Part shown: positions 25,536-33,310 of the stretch, in pieces
Layout of the letters: every line of letters begins with the position of its first letter
Position numbering within the stretch: position 1 is the first letter of the stretch
Notes under the pieces: generated by a model
Databases searched by the model: none
What the model saw: the letters and a program-made list of their open reading frames with translations, nothing else
What the model was told of the DNA's origin: nothing
Translations under genes and position numbers: made by a program
Source: Streptomyces sp. S465
GTDB taxonomy: Bacteria; Actinomycetota; Actinomycetes; Streptomycetales; Streptomycetaceae
Assembly (NCBI RefSeq): GCF_026898115.1
Contig: NZ_CP114036.1
Span: 2,604,001-2,668,000, forward strand
Direction of reading: 5' to 3'
DNA: 64,000 bases

Positions 25536-27961
25536 GTGGAAGTGTTCGGCTCGCGATATGCGCGACGCTGGCCACGGTGGCGGCGGCCGGTGCGCTGCTG
25601 CCGCTGGTGGATCCGGCGAGCTGGCTGCTCCAGGCCGTCCTGCTGCTGGCGGTGCAGAGCGCGGCGGGTGTGGCGGCCCGCCGGGTGCCGCTGGCCCGCC
25701 CGCTGACGGTGGCCGTGCAGGCTTTGGTGACGCTGCTGCTGCTCACCGTGGCCTTCGTGCGCGAGCAGGCGCTCGGCGGGCTGCTGCCGAGCCCGCAGGC
25801 GTTCCACGAGTTCGCGCTGCTGCTGCGGGACGGCGCCGACGACGTGGGGCAGTACGCGATCCCCGCGCCGCTCACCGACGGCATCCGGCTGATGCTGGTG
25901 GGCGGGGTGATGGTGATCGGCCTGGTGGTCGACGCGCTCGCGGTGACGTACCGCAGCGCGGCCCCCGCCGGGCTTCCGCTGCTCGCGCTGTACTCGGTCG
26001 CGGCCGGTCTGTCCGACGGCGGGAACGACTGGCTGTGGTTCCTGCTGGCGGCGGTCGGCTATCTGCTGCTGCTCCTGGCCGAGGGCCGGGACCGGCTGTC
26101 CCAGTGGGGCCGCGTGTTCAGCGGGGGCGCCCCGCATCCACCGGGGATGCCGCCGTCCGGCCTGGCCGGGGCCGGCGGCGGCCCGGCGCTCGCCCCGGTC
26201 CGCACCGGCCGCAGGATCGGCGCGCTGGCGCTCGGCATCGCGCTCGCGGTGCCCGCGGTGCTGCCGTCCCTGGACGGCGGGCTGCTGGACCGGCAAGGCA
26301 GCGGCGGCGGGTCGGGCAGCGGCGGCGGCACGATCTCGGCGGTCAATCCGCTGGTGTCGCTCCAGGACAGCCTGAACCAGCCGGAGAACAAGGAGGTGCT
26401 GCGCTATCGCACCTCCTCGCAGACCACCCAGGACCTCTATCTGCGGATCGTCGCGCTGGACCAGTTCGACGGCACCTCGTGGAAGTCGTCCGAGCGGCAT
26501 GTCACCGATGTGCCCAGCCAGCTGCCCTCACCGGCCGGGCTCGGCCCCTCGGTCAGGGTCTCCTCGATCGACACCTCGATCACGGCCGCCGAATGGTACG
26601 CGCAGAACTGGCTGCCCCTCCCCTACCCCGCTTCCCGGGTCGAGATCGACGGGCGCTGGCGTTATGAGCCGGAGGGCCGCACGCTGGTCGGCGACCGCGG
26701 CCAGACCACCCGGGGCGCGCGCTACCGGGTCACCAGTCTGCTGGTGGAGCCGACGGCCGAGCAGCTGGCGGACGCACCGGCGCCGCCTTCGCGGCTGCGG
26801 AGCGAGTACACCAAGGTGCCGGATTCGTTGCCGCCCATGGTGGCCCGTACGGCGCGGGAGGTGACCGCCGGCGCGGCCAACGCCTACCAGAAGGCGGTCA
26901 AGCTCCAGGACTGGTTCGCGGTGAGCGGAGGGTTCCGCTACGACACCCAGGTGCAGTCCGGCAGCGGCTCGGCCGCCATCGTGCGGTTCCTGAAGCAGAA
27001 GGAGGGCTTCTGCGTCCACTTCTCCTTCTCGATGGCGGCGATGGCCCGGACCCTGGGCATCCCGGCTCGGGTGGCGGTGGGGTTCACCCCCGGCACCACC
27101 GAGGCGGACGGTTCGGTGTCGGTGGGCCTGAAGGACGCGCACGCCTGGCCCGAGCTGTATTTCGAGGGCGTGGGCTGGACCCGTTTCGAGCCCACCCCGA
27201 GCCGTGGCACCCAGCCCGACTACACGATCGACCAGACGCCCTCGGGCGACCCGTCCGACGAGCCGACGGACGAGCCCAGCGCGTCCTCGGAGCCGACGGC
27301 CGCGCCGACCGCCTCCGAGAGCTGCACCGCGGAGATGAAGAAGCTGGGCACCTGCGGCGGCGCCGCGGCCCAGCAGCCGGACAGTGGCGCCTCGGGCGGG
27401 GGCTGGTCGGCGACCAAGGTCACCAGCTGGAGCTCACTGGCGGTGCTGCTGGTCGTGGTGCCCCTGCTGCCCATGCTGTGGCGGCGGCGGATACGGACCC
27501 GCAGACTGGGCGGCTCGGGCGGGCGCACGGAGCAGGACGCGGCCGACCGGGTCCTGGCCGCATGGCGGGAACTCACCGATTCGGCCTGGGACTTCGGCGT
27601 GCTGCCGGACGACTCGCTGACCTCGCGCAGAGCAGTGGCCCGCATGGTACGGATCGCCGATCTCGACGACGAGTCGGCCCATGCGGCGCAGCGGGTGGCC
27701 ACGGCGGTCGAGCAGGTGCTGTACGCACCGCGGCCGCGTCCGGCCGCCGGGGTCGCGGACGACGTCCGGCTGGTGCTGGCCGGTTTCCGGGCCAGGGCCG
27801 GGCGGCGGGAGCGGCTGCGTGCGCTGCTGGCCCCGCGGTCCGCGGCGCAGCTGATGTGGGCGGCCGGACAGCGCTGGTCCGCGCTGGTCCAGCGGTGGGG
27901 AGCCCCTCGCTGGGCCCGCTGGGCCGCCCAGCTGCGGGCCCCTCGGGGCCAGGGGAGCTGA
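25532..27961 (+). CDS. transglutaminase-like membrane protein
   Basis: Large membrane protein (809 aa) with a cluster of N-terminal transmembrane helices, a TgpA-type extracellular region and a transglutaminase-fold domain. The catalytic Cys is C494 (EGFCVHFSFSMAAMAR) and the His is H537 (DAHAWPELYFEGVGW). After it come a Pro/Ser/Thr-rich spacer, one more helix (about residue 635) and a cytoplasmic DUF4129-type tail. ATG 25532 overlaps the DUF58 stop as ATGA. It could be a protease or crosslinking enzyme at the cell surface; the substrate is unknown. It is the last gene of the operon, followed by a terminator. Confidence 0.92.
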   Translation: MSGSVRLAICATLATVAAAGALLPLVDPASWLLQAVLLLAVQSAAGVAARRVPLARPLTVAVQALVTLLLLTVAFVREQALGGLLPSPQAFHEFALLLRDGADDVGQYAIPAPLTDGIRLMLVGGVMVIGLVVDALAVTYRSAAPAGLPLLALYSVAAGLSDGGNDWLWFLLAAVGYLLLLLAEGRDRLSQWGRVFSGGAPHPPGMPPSGLAGAGGGPALAPVRTGRRIGALALGIALAVPAVLPSLDGGLLDRQGSGGGSGSGGGTISAVNPLVSLQDSLNQPENKEVLRYRTSSQTTQDLYLRIVALDQFDGTSWKSSERHVTDVPSQLPSPAGLGPSVRVSSIDTSITAAEWYAQNWLPLPYPASRVEIDGRWRYEPEGRTLVGDRGQTTRGARYRVTSLLVEPTAEQLADAPAPPSRLRSEYTKVPDSLPPMVARTAREVTAGAANAYQKAVKLQDWFAVSGGFRYDTQVQSGSGSAAIVRFLKQKEGFCVHFSFSMAAMARTLGIPARVAVGFTPGTTEADGSVSVGLKDAHAWPELYFEGVGWTRFEPTPSRGTQPDYTIDQTPSGDPSDEPTDEPSASSEPTAAPTASESCTAEMKKLGTCGGAAAQQPDSGASGGGWSATKVTSWSSLAVLLVVVPLLPMLWRRRIRTRRLGGSGGRTEQDAADRVLAAWRELTDSAWDFGVLPDDSLTSRRAVARMVRIADLDDESAHAAQRVATAVEQVLYAPRPRPAAGVADDVRLVLAGFRARAGRRERLRALLAPRSAAQLMWAAGQRWSALVQRWGAPRWARWAAQLRAPRGQGS

Positions 27962-27967
27962 TCCGCG

Positions 27968-28010
27968 GCCGCCCTGAGCCCCTGCGGTATGCGCGGGGGC
28001 TCAGGGCGGC
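27968..28010 (+). terminator. terminator of the moxR operon
   Basis: Perfect 15-bp stem (27968-27982 with 27996-28010) beginning 7 nt after the transglutaminase-like stop codon. Confidence 0.8.
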
Positions 28011-28046
28011 CCGAGGCGCGCCTCGGGCCGCTGCGGGACTCCTCGT

Positions 28047-28082
28047 CCTCGGGGTCCTCGGGATCCTCGGGATCCTCGGGAT
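28047..28082. repeat. 9-bp x4 tandem repeat
   Basis: Four units of CCTCGGGAT (first unit CCTCGGGGT) lie between two terminator hairpins, in non-coding DNA. Confidence 0.9.
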
Positions 28083-28179
28083 GTCGCGTTGCGTTCCGGG
28101 CCTCGGGGTCGCGGGCACGGTCGGAAGGCGAAGAAGAGGCCGTCGAGAGGCTGTGCGGCGGTGGGAAGGGCCATGGCAC

Positions 28180-28219
28180 GGCTGAGGGGCGGTCGCCGGT
28201 CGGCGACCGCCCCTCAGCC
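28180..28219. terminator. bidirectional terminator between convergent units
   Basis: Perfect 19-bp inverted repeat (28180-28198 with 28201-28219) placed just past the 3' end of the DUF3040 gene and facing the moxR operon. Confidence 0.8.
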
Positions 28220-28229
28220 GTTCATCCGT

Positions 28230-28259
28230 GAATGCTCAGTGGCCGAATGCTCAGTGGCC
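28230..28259. repeat. 15-bp tandem duplication across a stop codon
   Basis: GAATGCTCAGTGGCC occurs twice head to tail (28230-28244, 28245-28259); the second copy contains the stop codon of the DUF3040 gene. Confidence 0.9.
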
Positions 28260-28643
28260 CTGCTCGTCGCGGCGCCGCTGCCACCGCTCCTCGATACGCG
28301 TCATCATCGAGCGGCGCTGACGCCCCTGACGGCGGGGAGCCGCCCCGCCGCCGCGCTGTGCCTCACCGGGTTTAGGAGCCTTGCGCCAACCGGTCACCGC
28401 GAGCACCGCGCATCCCAGCATGATCAGGAAGCCCACCACGCTGATCCAGATCTGGGGAACGATCACTCCGACCATGAGGAGTGCGATGCCCACGAGAAAA
28501 CCCGCGACCGCCTGGTAGACCCGTCGCCGGGTGTACGTACGCAGGCCGCTTCCCTCAAGCGCTGTCGCGAACTTGGGATCTTCGGCGTACAACGCTCGCT
28601 CCATTTGCTCGAGCATGCGCTGCTCGTGCTCCGAGAGCGGCAC
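28251..28643 (-). CDS. DUF3040 membrane protein
   Basis: Small actinobacterial membrane protein of unknown function. The 130 residues open with the family signature PLSEHEQRMLEQMERALYAEDPKFA. Two transmembrane segments (about 45-62 and 67-85) follow, then a basic cytoplasmic tail. GTG 28643 follows AGGAGG. It stands alone: no operon partner lies close, and both sides are non-coding. Confidence 0.9.
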   Translation of the reverse strand: MPLSEHEQRMLEQMERALYAEDPKFATALEGSGLRTYTRRRVYQAVAGFLVGIALLMVGVIVPQIWISVVGFLIMLGCAVLAVTGWRKAPKPGEAQRGGGAAPRRQGRQRRSMMTRIEERWQRRRDEQGH

Positions 28644-28910
28644 GGAGTCCTCCTACTCGTCGGTCGCGGGGGGCGACCGAATGCGACCCTTTCAGGATAG
28701 GCAGGGAATCGCCCCCGTGAAACCCGCCCCTCAGCGCCAATTCGCCCACCCCCGCAAGCGGGGCGAAAGTTGACGCTGAGACGTCCATTCCCCTCCCGCC
28801 GATTGGCCATGCCGGACGGTGTACCTCGATCATACGGGGCCGGACGTCCGATCGGGTGTGCTGTGGCCTACTCCACCGCTCCGCCCGCCGCCCGGCGGGA
28901 CGCGTGGTGA

Positions 28911-29693
28911 TCAGTCACGCTCGGCGAGAACGTGCAGCTGAGTGGCGACGGAGCGGAACGCGGGCAGCTCGGCGGCGGCCTCCTCCAGCTGCAACAGGGC
29001 CTCCAGCGCCCCGGGCTCGGTGTCCACCAGCACCCCGGGGACGAGGTCGGCGAACACCCGCACCCCGTGCACCGCGGCGATCTCCAGCCCGGCCGCGCTC
29101 ACCAGCTCGGACAGCTGGTCGGCGGTGAAGCGGCGCGGCATCGGGTCGCCGGAGCCCCAGCGGCCCTCGGGGTCGGTAAGCGCTTGCCGCGCCTCGCCGA
29201 AGTGCCCGGCCAGGGCGCGGGCCAGCACGGCGCCGCCCAGGCCCGCGGCGAGCACACTGAGGGTTCCGGCGGGGCGCAGGGCCGCCGCCGCGTTCCCCAG
29301 GCCCTCGGCGGGGTCGTCCACGTACTCCAGCACGCCATGGCAGAGCACCACGTCGTAACAGCCCCGCTCGACCACGTCGAACAGCCCGTGGGCATCGCCC
29401 TGGACTCCGCGCACCCGGTCGGCGACCCCGGCCTCGGCGGCCCGCCGCTCCAGCGCGAACAGCGCGTTCGGGCTCGGGTCGACCACGGTGACACGATGGC
29501 CGAGGCCGGCCACGGGGACGGCGAAATTACCGCTGCCGCCGCCCGTGTCGAGAACGTCCAGCGCCCCATGCGCGGCCCCGCCCTCCGCGGCCCTGCGGCC
29601 CGCGGCCTTGGCCCGCCGTTCCAGGGCGTCTTTCAGGACCTCCCAGACCACGGCGGTACGGAGGGACGCCCGGGGGCGCTGCGGGTCTGACAC
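28911..29693 (-). CDS. SAM-dependent methyltransferase
   Basis: Class I methyltransferase of the SmtA/CmoM-like type, 260 aa. SAM motif I is VLDTGGGSGNFAVPVA (about 47-62), the acidic loop is VVDPSPNALFALERR, and motif II-IV is GCYDVVLCHGVLEYVDDPAEGL. CmoM methylates cmo5U in tRNA, but nothing here proves an RNA substrate. GTG 29693 follows GAGGAG. The SAV_6107 gene is 132 nt upstream on the same strand, so the two may be cotranscribed. Confidence 0.85.
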   Translation of the reverse strand: MSDPQRPRASLRTAVVWEVLKDALERRAKAAGRRAAEGGAAHGALDVLDTGGGSGNFAVPVAGLGHRVTVVDPSPNALFALERRAAEAGVADRVRGVQGDAHGLFDVVERGCYDVVLCHGVLEYVDDPAEGLGNAAAALRPAGTLSVLAAGLGGAVLARALAGHFGEARQALTDPEGRWGSGDPMPRRFTADQLSELVSAAGLEIAAVHGVRVFADLVPGVLVDTEPGALEALLQLEEAAAELPAFRSVATQLHVLAERD

Positions 29694-29825
29694 GGCGGGT
29701 GGCTCCTCGGCGCGGTGCCGCCACCGCCCGGAGGCGGCGACGACGGCTTACTGACGTCGGTGCTCCCAGCCTATTGCCTCCACGGGCCGGGCCGCGCCCA
29801 CCGGCCACCGGCCGCCGGGCCGCGC

Positions 29826-30356
29826 TCAGGCGTCCGACGGGCCCGGCCCGCCATCGGGCGGGGTCCGGTGGGGCAGGGCGGGCTGGAGCGTCAGCATGCG
29901 TTCCACCAGCCGCAGGAACATCGCGGTGGCGCGCAGCAGATCATCCGCGTCCCGGTGGCTCGCCGCGCCCGGTATCCCCGCCTCGGCGCGGGCCCGGCGC
30001 TCGGCGCCGGAGGCGAACAGCGCGCTCCACTCGGCGAGTTCGGGAGCGACCTCCGGCAGCACCTCCCAGGCGCTGCGGATCCGGGCGCGGCGGCGCGCGG
30101 TGGACTCGGGACGGCCGCGCACGGCGAGCACGGCGGCGGCCGTGCGCAGGGCGGCCAGATGTGCGGCCGCGAAGCGCTCGTTGGCGGTTTCGAGCGCGGT
30201 GGCCTCGTCCAGTCCGTGATGGGCCTGGGTGAGCAGGTCGACGGCGGCGGGCGGGGCGGACGCGCGGCGCAGCACGGGGTGGACATCGCTCGCGGGTCCG
30301 GTCAACGAGGGGGCAGGGGCGGCACGGTGCCGACGCGCTGCGGCGGTACTGGCCAT
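29826..30356 (-). CDS. SAV_6107-family HEPN domain protein
   Basis: 176-residue, largely helical protein matching what I recall of the SAV_6107 HEPN family, found in actinobacteria. A disordered basic N-terminus (1-30) precedes the HEPN-like helices (about 33-160), and the tail is Pro/Gly-rich. R61-F-A-A-A-H66 fits the R-X4-H motif that forms the RNase site in catalytic HEPN proteins. ATG 30356 follows GGAGG. The frame continues upstream but with non-coding character. It is divergent from a TetR regulator. The function is unknown, and no minimal nucleotidyltransferase partner lies next to it. Confidence 0.8.
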   Translation of the reverse strand: MASTAAARRHRAAPAPSLTGPASDVHPVLRRASAPPAAVDLLTQAHHGLDEATALETANERFAAAHLAALRTAAAVLAVRGRPESTARRRARIRSAWEVLPEVAPELAEWSALFASGAERRARAEAGIPGAASHRDADDLLRATAMFLRLVERMLTLQPALPHRTPPDGGPGPSDA

Positions 30357-30510
30357 GACGAACCTCCTGTCGTCGCGTGGCGGCCGGTCGTGTGGTGGAG
30401 CGACCGCCGTATGGGGCCATCGTGGGGCACACCACTGACAATCGACCCTGACCAGTGCGTATGCCCCCGCTGCCGGGTCCTTGGCCGCGATCGGCAGGTG
30501 TGGTCGCGGT

Positions 30511-30540
30511 GCGGTCGGTGGAGCGGTCGGTGGAGCGGTC
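30511..30540. repeat. 12-bp tandem repeat in the tetR promoter region
   Basis: GCGGTCGGTGGA is repeated at 30511-30522 and 30523-30534 and partly after that, about 60 bp before the TetR start codon. Confidence 0.8.
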
Positions 30541-30584
30541 GCGTCCGGAACTGAGGCTGTGAGCGGGAGCACATCGACAGCGGG

Positions 30585-30590
30585 CAGAAT
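30585..30590 (+). promoter_or_regulatory. candidate -10 box of a leaderless tetR transcript
   Basis: CAGAAT ends 7 nt before ATG 30598, and no ribosome-binding site is present. It deviates at the first base from TANNNT. Confidence 0.35.
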
Positions 30591-30597
30591 CGGCGCC

Positions 30598-31218
30598 ATG
30601 GACAGCAGCAGCACGCGCCGCCAGGCCACACGGCAGAAACTCTTCGAGGCAGCGGTCACCCTCATCGCCGAGCAGGGCTTCTCCGCCACCACCGTCGACG
30701 AGATCGCGGAGCGGGCGGGGGTGGCCAAGGGCACGATCTACTACAACTTCGCCAGCAAGACCGTGCTCTTCGAGGAGTTGCTGCGGCACGGCATCGAGCT
30801 GCTGACCGCCTCGCTCCAGAACGCCGCCGACGAGAACGCCGAGCGCGGCGGCAGCCATGTGGACGCGCTGGACGCGATGATCCGCGCCGGACTGGACTTC
30901 ATCTCCCGCTATCCGTCGCTGACCCAGCTGTACGTGGCCGAGCTGTGGCGCACCAACCGCGCCTGGCAGGCCACCTTGATGAGGGTCCGGCAGCGGGCCA
31001 TAGCGGCGATCGAGGCCGAGCTGCGGGCCGGGGTGGCCGCGCATGAGTTCAGCGGGGACATCGACATCCCGCTGACCGCGTCGGCGCTGTTCGGGATGGT
31101 GCTGGTGGCCGCGCTGGACTGGCAGTCCTATCAGCCGGAGCGGTCGCTGGAGGATGTGCACGCGGCGCTGTCGCGGCTGCTACAGGGCCGCGTCGGCGGG
31201 ACGGTGGCTTCCGGATAG
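30598..31218 (+). CDS. TetR-family transcriptional regulator
   Basis: 206-residue regulator with an N-terminal TetR helix-turn-helix (about residues 10-55: TRQKLFEAAVTLIAEQGFSA, then VDEIAERAGVAKGTIYYNF). A helical ligand-binding domain follows. ATG 30598 has no ribosome-binding site but a CAGAAT box 7 nt upstream, suggesting a leaderless mRNA. A CrtI-like FAD enzyme gene follows on the same strand after 401 nt. A perfect 20-bp palindrome upstream of that gene is a candidate operator, but the link is inference. Confidence 0.92.
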   Translation: MDSSSTRRQATRQKLFEAAVTLIAEQGFSATTVDEIAERAGVAKGTIYYNFASKTVLFEELLRHGIELLTASLQNAADENAERGGSHVDALDAMIRAGLDFISRYPSLTQLYVAELWRTNRAWQATLMRVRQRAIAAIEAELRAGVAAHEFSGDIDIPLTASALFGMVLVAALDWQSYQPERSLEDVHAALSRLLQGRVGGTVASG

Positions 31219-31288
31219 CGGCTCCGGAAGCGGCTTCGACCGTCGAAGGGCATCGGCCGCCGAACGACATCGGCCATCGAACGGCAGA

Positions 31289-31339
31289 AGGCGCTGTTCC
31301 GGCAGATCGACCCCCATCGACCTGACCGGAACAGCGCCT
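31289..31339 (+). terminator. probable tetR terminator
   Basis: AGGCGCTGTTCCGG (31289-31302) pairs perfectly with 31326-31339 across a 23-nt loop, about 70 nt past the tetR stop codon. Confidence 0.6.
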
Positions 31340-31536
31340 CCCCCCGTAACTCCCCCGTACTTCCCCCGTTGGAGGCTCCTGGTTCCTGAGACTCCCGGTG
31401 ACTCCCCACCATTCCGTCCGGGCCGCCGCGCCGTTCCGCCGCCCCGTGCCGGCGGTGCGGCGTGCGGCCCTTCCGTGTGCTCCACTCTCTCGTCCGCGCA
31501 GGTGGCGGCCCATCCGCGCGACTACTCATCTCCCCG

Positions 31537-31556
31537 CCTGAGTACCTGTACTCAGG
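31537..31556. promoter_or_regulatory. 20-bp palindromic operator candidate
   Basis: CCTGAGTAC and GTACTCAGG form perfect 9-bp arms around CT, 64-83 bp before the start of the FAD enzyme gene. Size and symmetry fit a TetR-family dimer site. Confidence 0.5.
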
Positions 31557-31606
31557 TGTGCGCGCTGATCCTCAGGCGCCGTGCCCCGGTTGTCAGTGGG
31601 TGCGGA

Positions 31607-31612
31607 TAAAGT
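31607..31612 (+). promoter_or_regulatory. -10 box of a leaderless transcript (CrtI-like gene)
   Basis: TAAAGT ends 7 nt before ATG 31620, and there is no ribosome-binding site. A TTGTCA (31590-31595) is too close to serve as a normal -35. Confidence 0.5.
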
Positions 31613-31619
31613 CGCGGTC

Positions 31620-33176
31620 ATGGCACGGATTGCGGTGATCGGCTCCGGGATGGGCGCCATGGCGGCGGCCGCCCGGCTTGCCGTGGCGGGCCACCGGGTG
31701 GTGGTGTACGAGCGCGGGCGGACCCATGGCGGCGGGGTCGGCCGCTTCGAGCGGGACGGATTCCGGTTCGACACGGGTCCGGGGCTGCTGCACCTGCCCG
31801 CCGTCTACCGAGACCTGTTCGTGAAGACGGGCAAGCAGACCCTGGAGCAGAGCGTCGAGCTCGTCCAGGTCGACCCGGCGAGCCGGCACCTCTTCGCCGA
31901 CGGCACGGATGTCCGGCTGCCCAATGCCTCGCGTGCGGGGGTGCTCCAGGCGCTGGACGGCGCCTTCGGCGCGGGCGCGGGCGAGCGCTGGAGCGATCTG
32001 GTCAACCGGGCGCGCGAGGTGTGGGACGCCACCCGCAGGCCGCTGCTGGAGGAGCCGCTGCGCGCCGACTGGCGGGTCCTGGGCCGCGATCCCTATCCGG
32101 CCGCGCCCGTGCGGCGCGGCTGGCTCGGCGGCCTGTTCGGCCGGGGCGGCGCCGACGGCCCGCCCACGCTCGCCGGAGTGGCCCGGCGCGAGTTGGGGGA
32201 CCCGCGCGCCGCGGCCCTCCTGGAGAGCCATGCGCTGGCGCACAGCCTCGATCCGCGCTCCGCCCCCGCCGCGGCCACCGTGCTGCCCTATATCGAGCAG
32301 ACCTTCGGCACCTGGTATGTGCGCGGCGGTATGCGGGCGCTCGCCGACGCCCTCCATGAGCGCTGCCGTCAGCGGAAGGTGGAATTCCGCTTCGAGGCCG
32401 AGGTCACCGGCATCGTGGAGAAGGACGGCCGGGCGGCGGGTGTGGAGCTGGCCGACGGCACTGTCGCGGAGGCCGACGCGGTGGTCTCGGGCACCGACCC
32501 GGCGCTGCTGCCCCCGCTGCTCGGCGGGCAGGAGCCCTGGCGTGCGGAGGACGTCCGGCCGGAGCCGGGCGCGGGAGGCGGCGCCCCGGGGCGGCTGACC
32601 GTCTTTCTGGCACTGCGCGGCGCCCGCCCCGGCGACACCGCGCACCGCACCGTGGTCCACACCCCGGACCGGGAGGCGGAGTTGACCGCCGTCTTCGGCG
32701 ACGGCCACGGCCTCCGCGAGCCCTGTGCGCACCCCACGGTGACCGTGCTGCGCCCGGACGACCCCGCGGTGCGCCCGGACGAGGACCACGAGGCCGTCAC
32801 CCTCACCGCGGTCGTCGCCCCGCACGGCCCGGTGGACTGGACGGACGGCGCGGCGGCTGAGCAGGACGCCCAGCGGCTGATCACCGCCGCCGAGGCCGCG
32901 ATACCGGGGCTGCGGGACCGGATCCTGTGGCACGAGGTCCGCACCCCCGCCGACACCGGCGCCGAGACGGGCGCCAGGGGCGGTGGCGTCCCGGGCCCCG
33001 CACTCGCCGGAGCGGACGGCGCGTTTCTGCGGCCCGCCAATGTCACCCGGGTTCCGGGGCTGTATCTGGCGGGCGGCTGGGCCCATCCGGGTGGCGGGCT
33101 CGCCCACGCCGGGATGTCGGGCGCGCTGGTGGCCGGGCTGATCGTCGAGGGCGAGGACTGGCGCGGCTCCCAGTAG
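31620..33176 (+). CDS. CrtI-like FAD-dependent oxidoreductase
   Basis: 518-residue flavoprotein of the phytoene desaturase/amine oxidase superfamily. The N-terminal dinucleotide fold (VIGSGMGAMAAAARLAVAGH, then VYERG) and the second FAD motif GPGLLHLP are present. Near the C-terminus, VPGLYLAGGWAHPGGGLAHAG is the CrtI-type FAD-binding signature. No other carotenoid gene is nearby, so the substrate is open and phytoene is not implied. ATG 31620 is chosen because of the -10 box 7 nt upstream. It may be controlled by the preceding TetR protein through the palindrome at 31537-31556. Confidence 0.88.
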   Translation: MARIAVIGSGMGAMAAAARLAVAGHRVVVYERGRTHGGGVGRFERDGFRFDTGPGLLHLPAVYRDLFVKTGKQTLEQSVELVQVDPASRHLFADGTDVRLPNASRAGVLQALDGAFGAGAGERWSDLVNRAREVWDATRRPLLEEPLRADWRVLGRDPYPAAPVRRGWLGGLFGRGGADGPPTLAGVARRELGDPRAAALLESHALAHSLDPRSAPAAATVLPYIEQTFGTWYVRGGMRALADALHERCRQRKVEFRFEAEVTGIVEKDGRAAGVELADGTVAEADAVVSGTDPALLPPLLGGQEPWRAEDVRPEPGAGGGAPGRLTVFLALRGARPGDTAHRTVVHTPDREAELTAVFGDGHGLREPCAHPTVTVLRPDDPAVRPDEDHEAVTLTAVVAPHGPVDWTDGAAAEQDAQRLITAAEAAIPGLRDRILWHEVRTPADTGAETGARGGGVPGPALAGADGAFLRPANVTRVPGLYLAGGWAHPGGGLAHAGMSGALVAGLIVEGEDWRGSQ

Positions 33177-33185
33177 CGGTACCGA

Positions 33186-33305
33186 CCAGCAGCGGCACCG
33201 GTTCAGTGGCCGTACCGGCCGGTTGCCGTACCGGTCAGTGGCCGCGCCAGCCGGTGGCCGCGCCGGTCGGTACCGCCAGCAGCGGCACCGGTCAGTGGCG
33301 GTACC
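33186..33305. repeat. degenerate repeat region after the CrtI-like gene
   Basis: A stretch beginning CCAGCAGCGGCACCGG occurs at 33186-33216 and again at 33276-33305 with small changes. GGCCGYRCCGG-like units lie between. It fills the 134-nt gap between two convergent genes. Confidence 0.75.
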
Positions 33306-33310
33306 GCGCC

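Larger units (their letters stand above)
31219..31619 (+). other. intergenic region between tetR and the CrtI-like gene
   Basis: No gene is supported in these 401 bases. It contains a terminator-like hairpin (31289-31339), the 20-bp palindrome (31537-31556) and a leaderless-type -10 box (31607-31612). Nothing recognisable lies between 31340 and 31536. Confidence 0.7.

Noticed and set aside
31620..33176. Carotenoid cluster suggested by the CrtI-like enzyme
   Set aside because: No phytoene synthase, GGPP synthase or cyclase gene is nearby; the fold is shared by many flavoenzymes.
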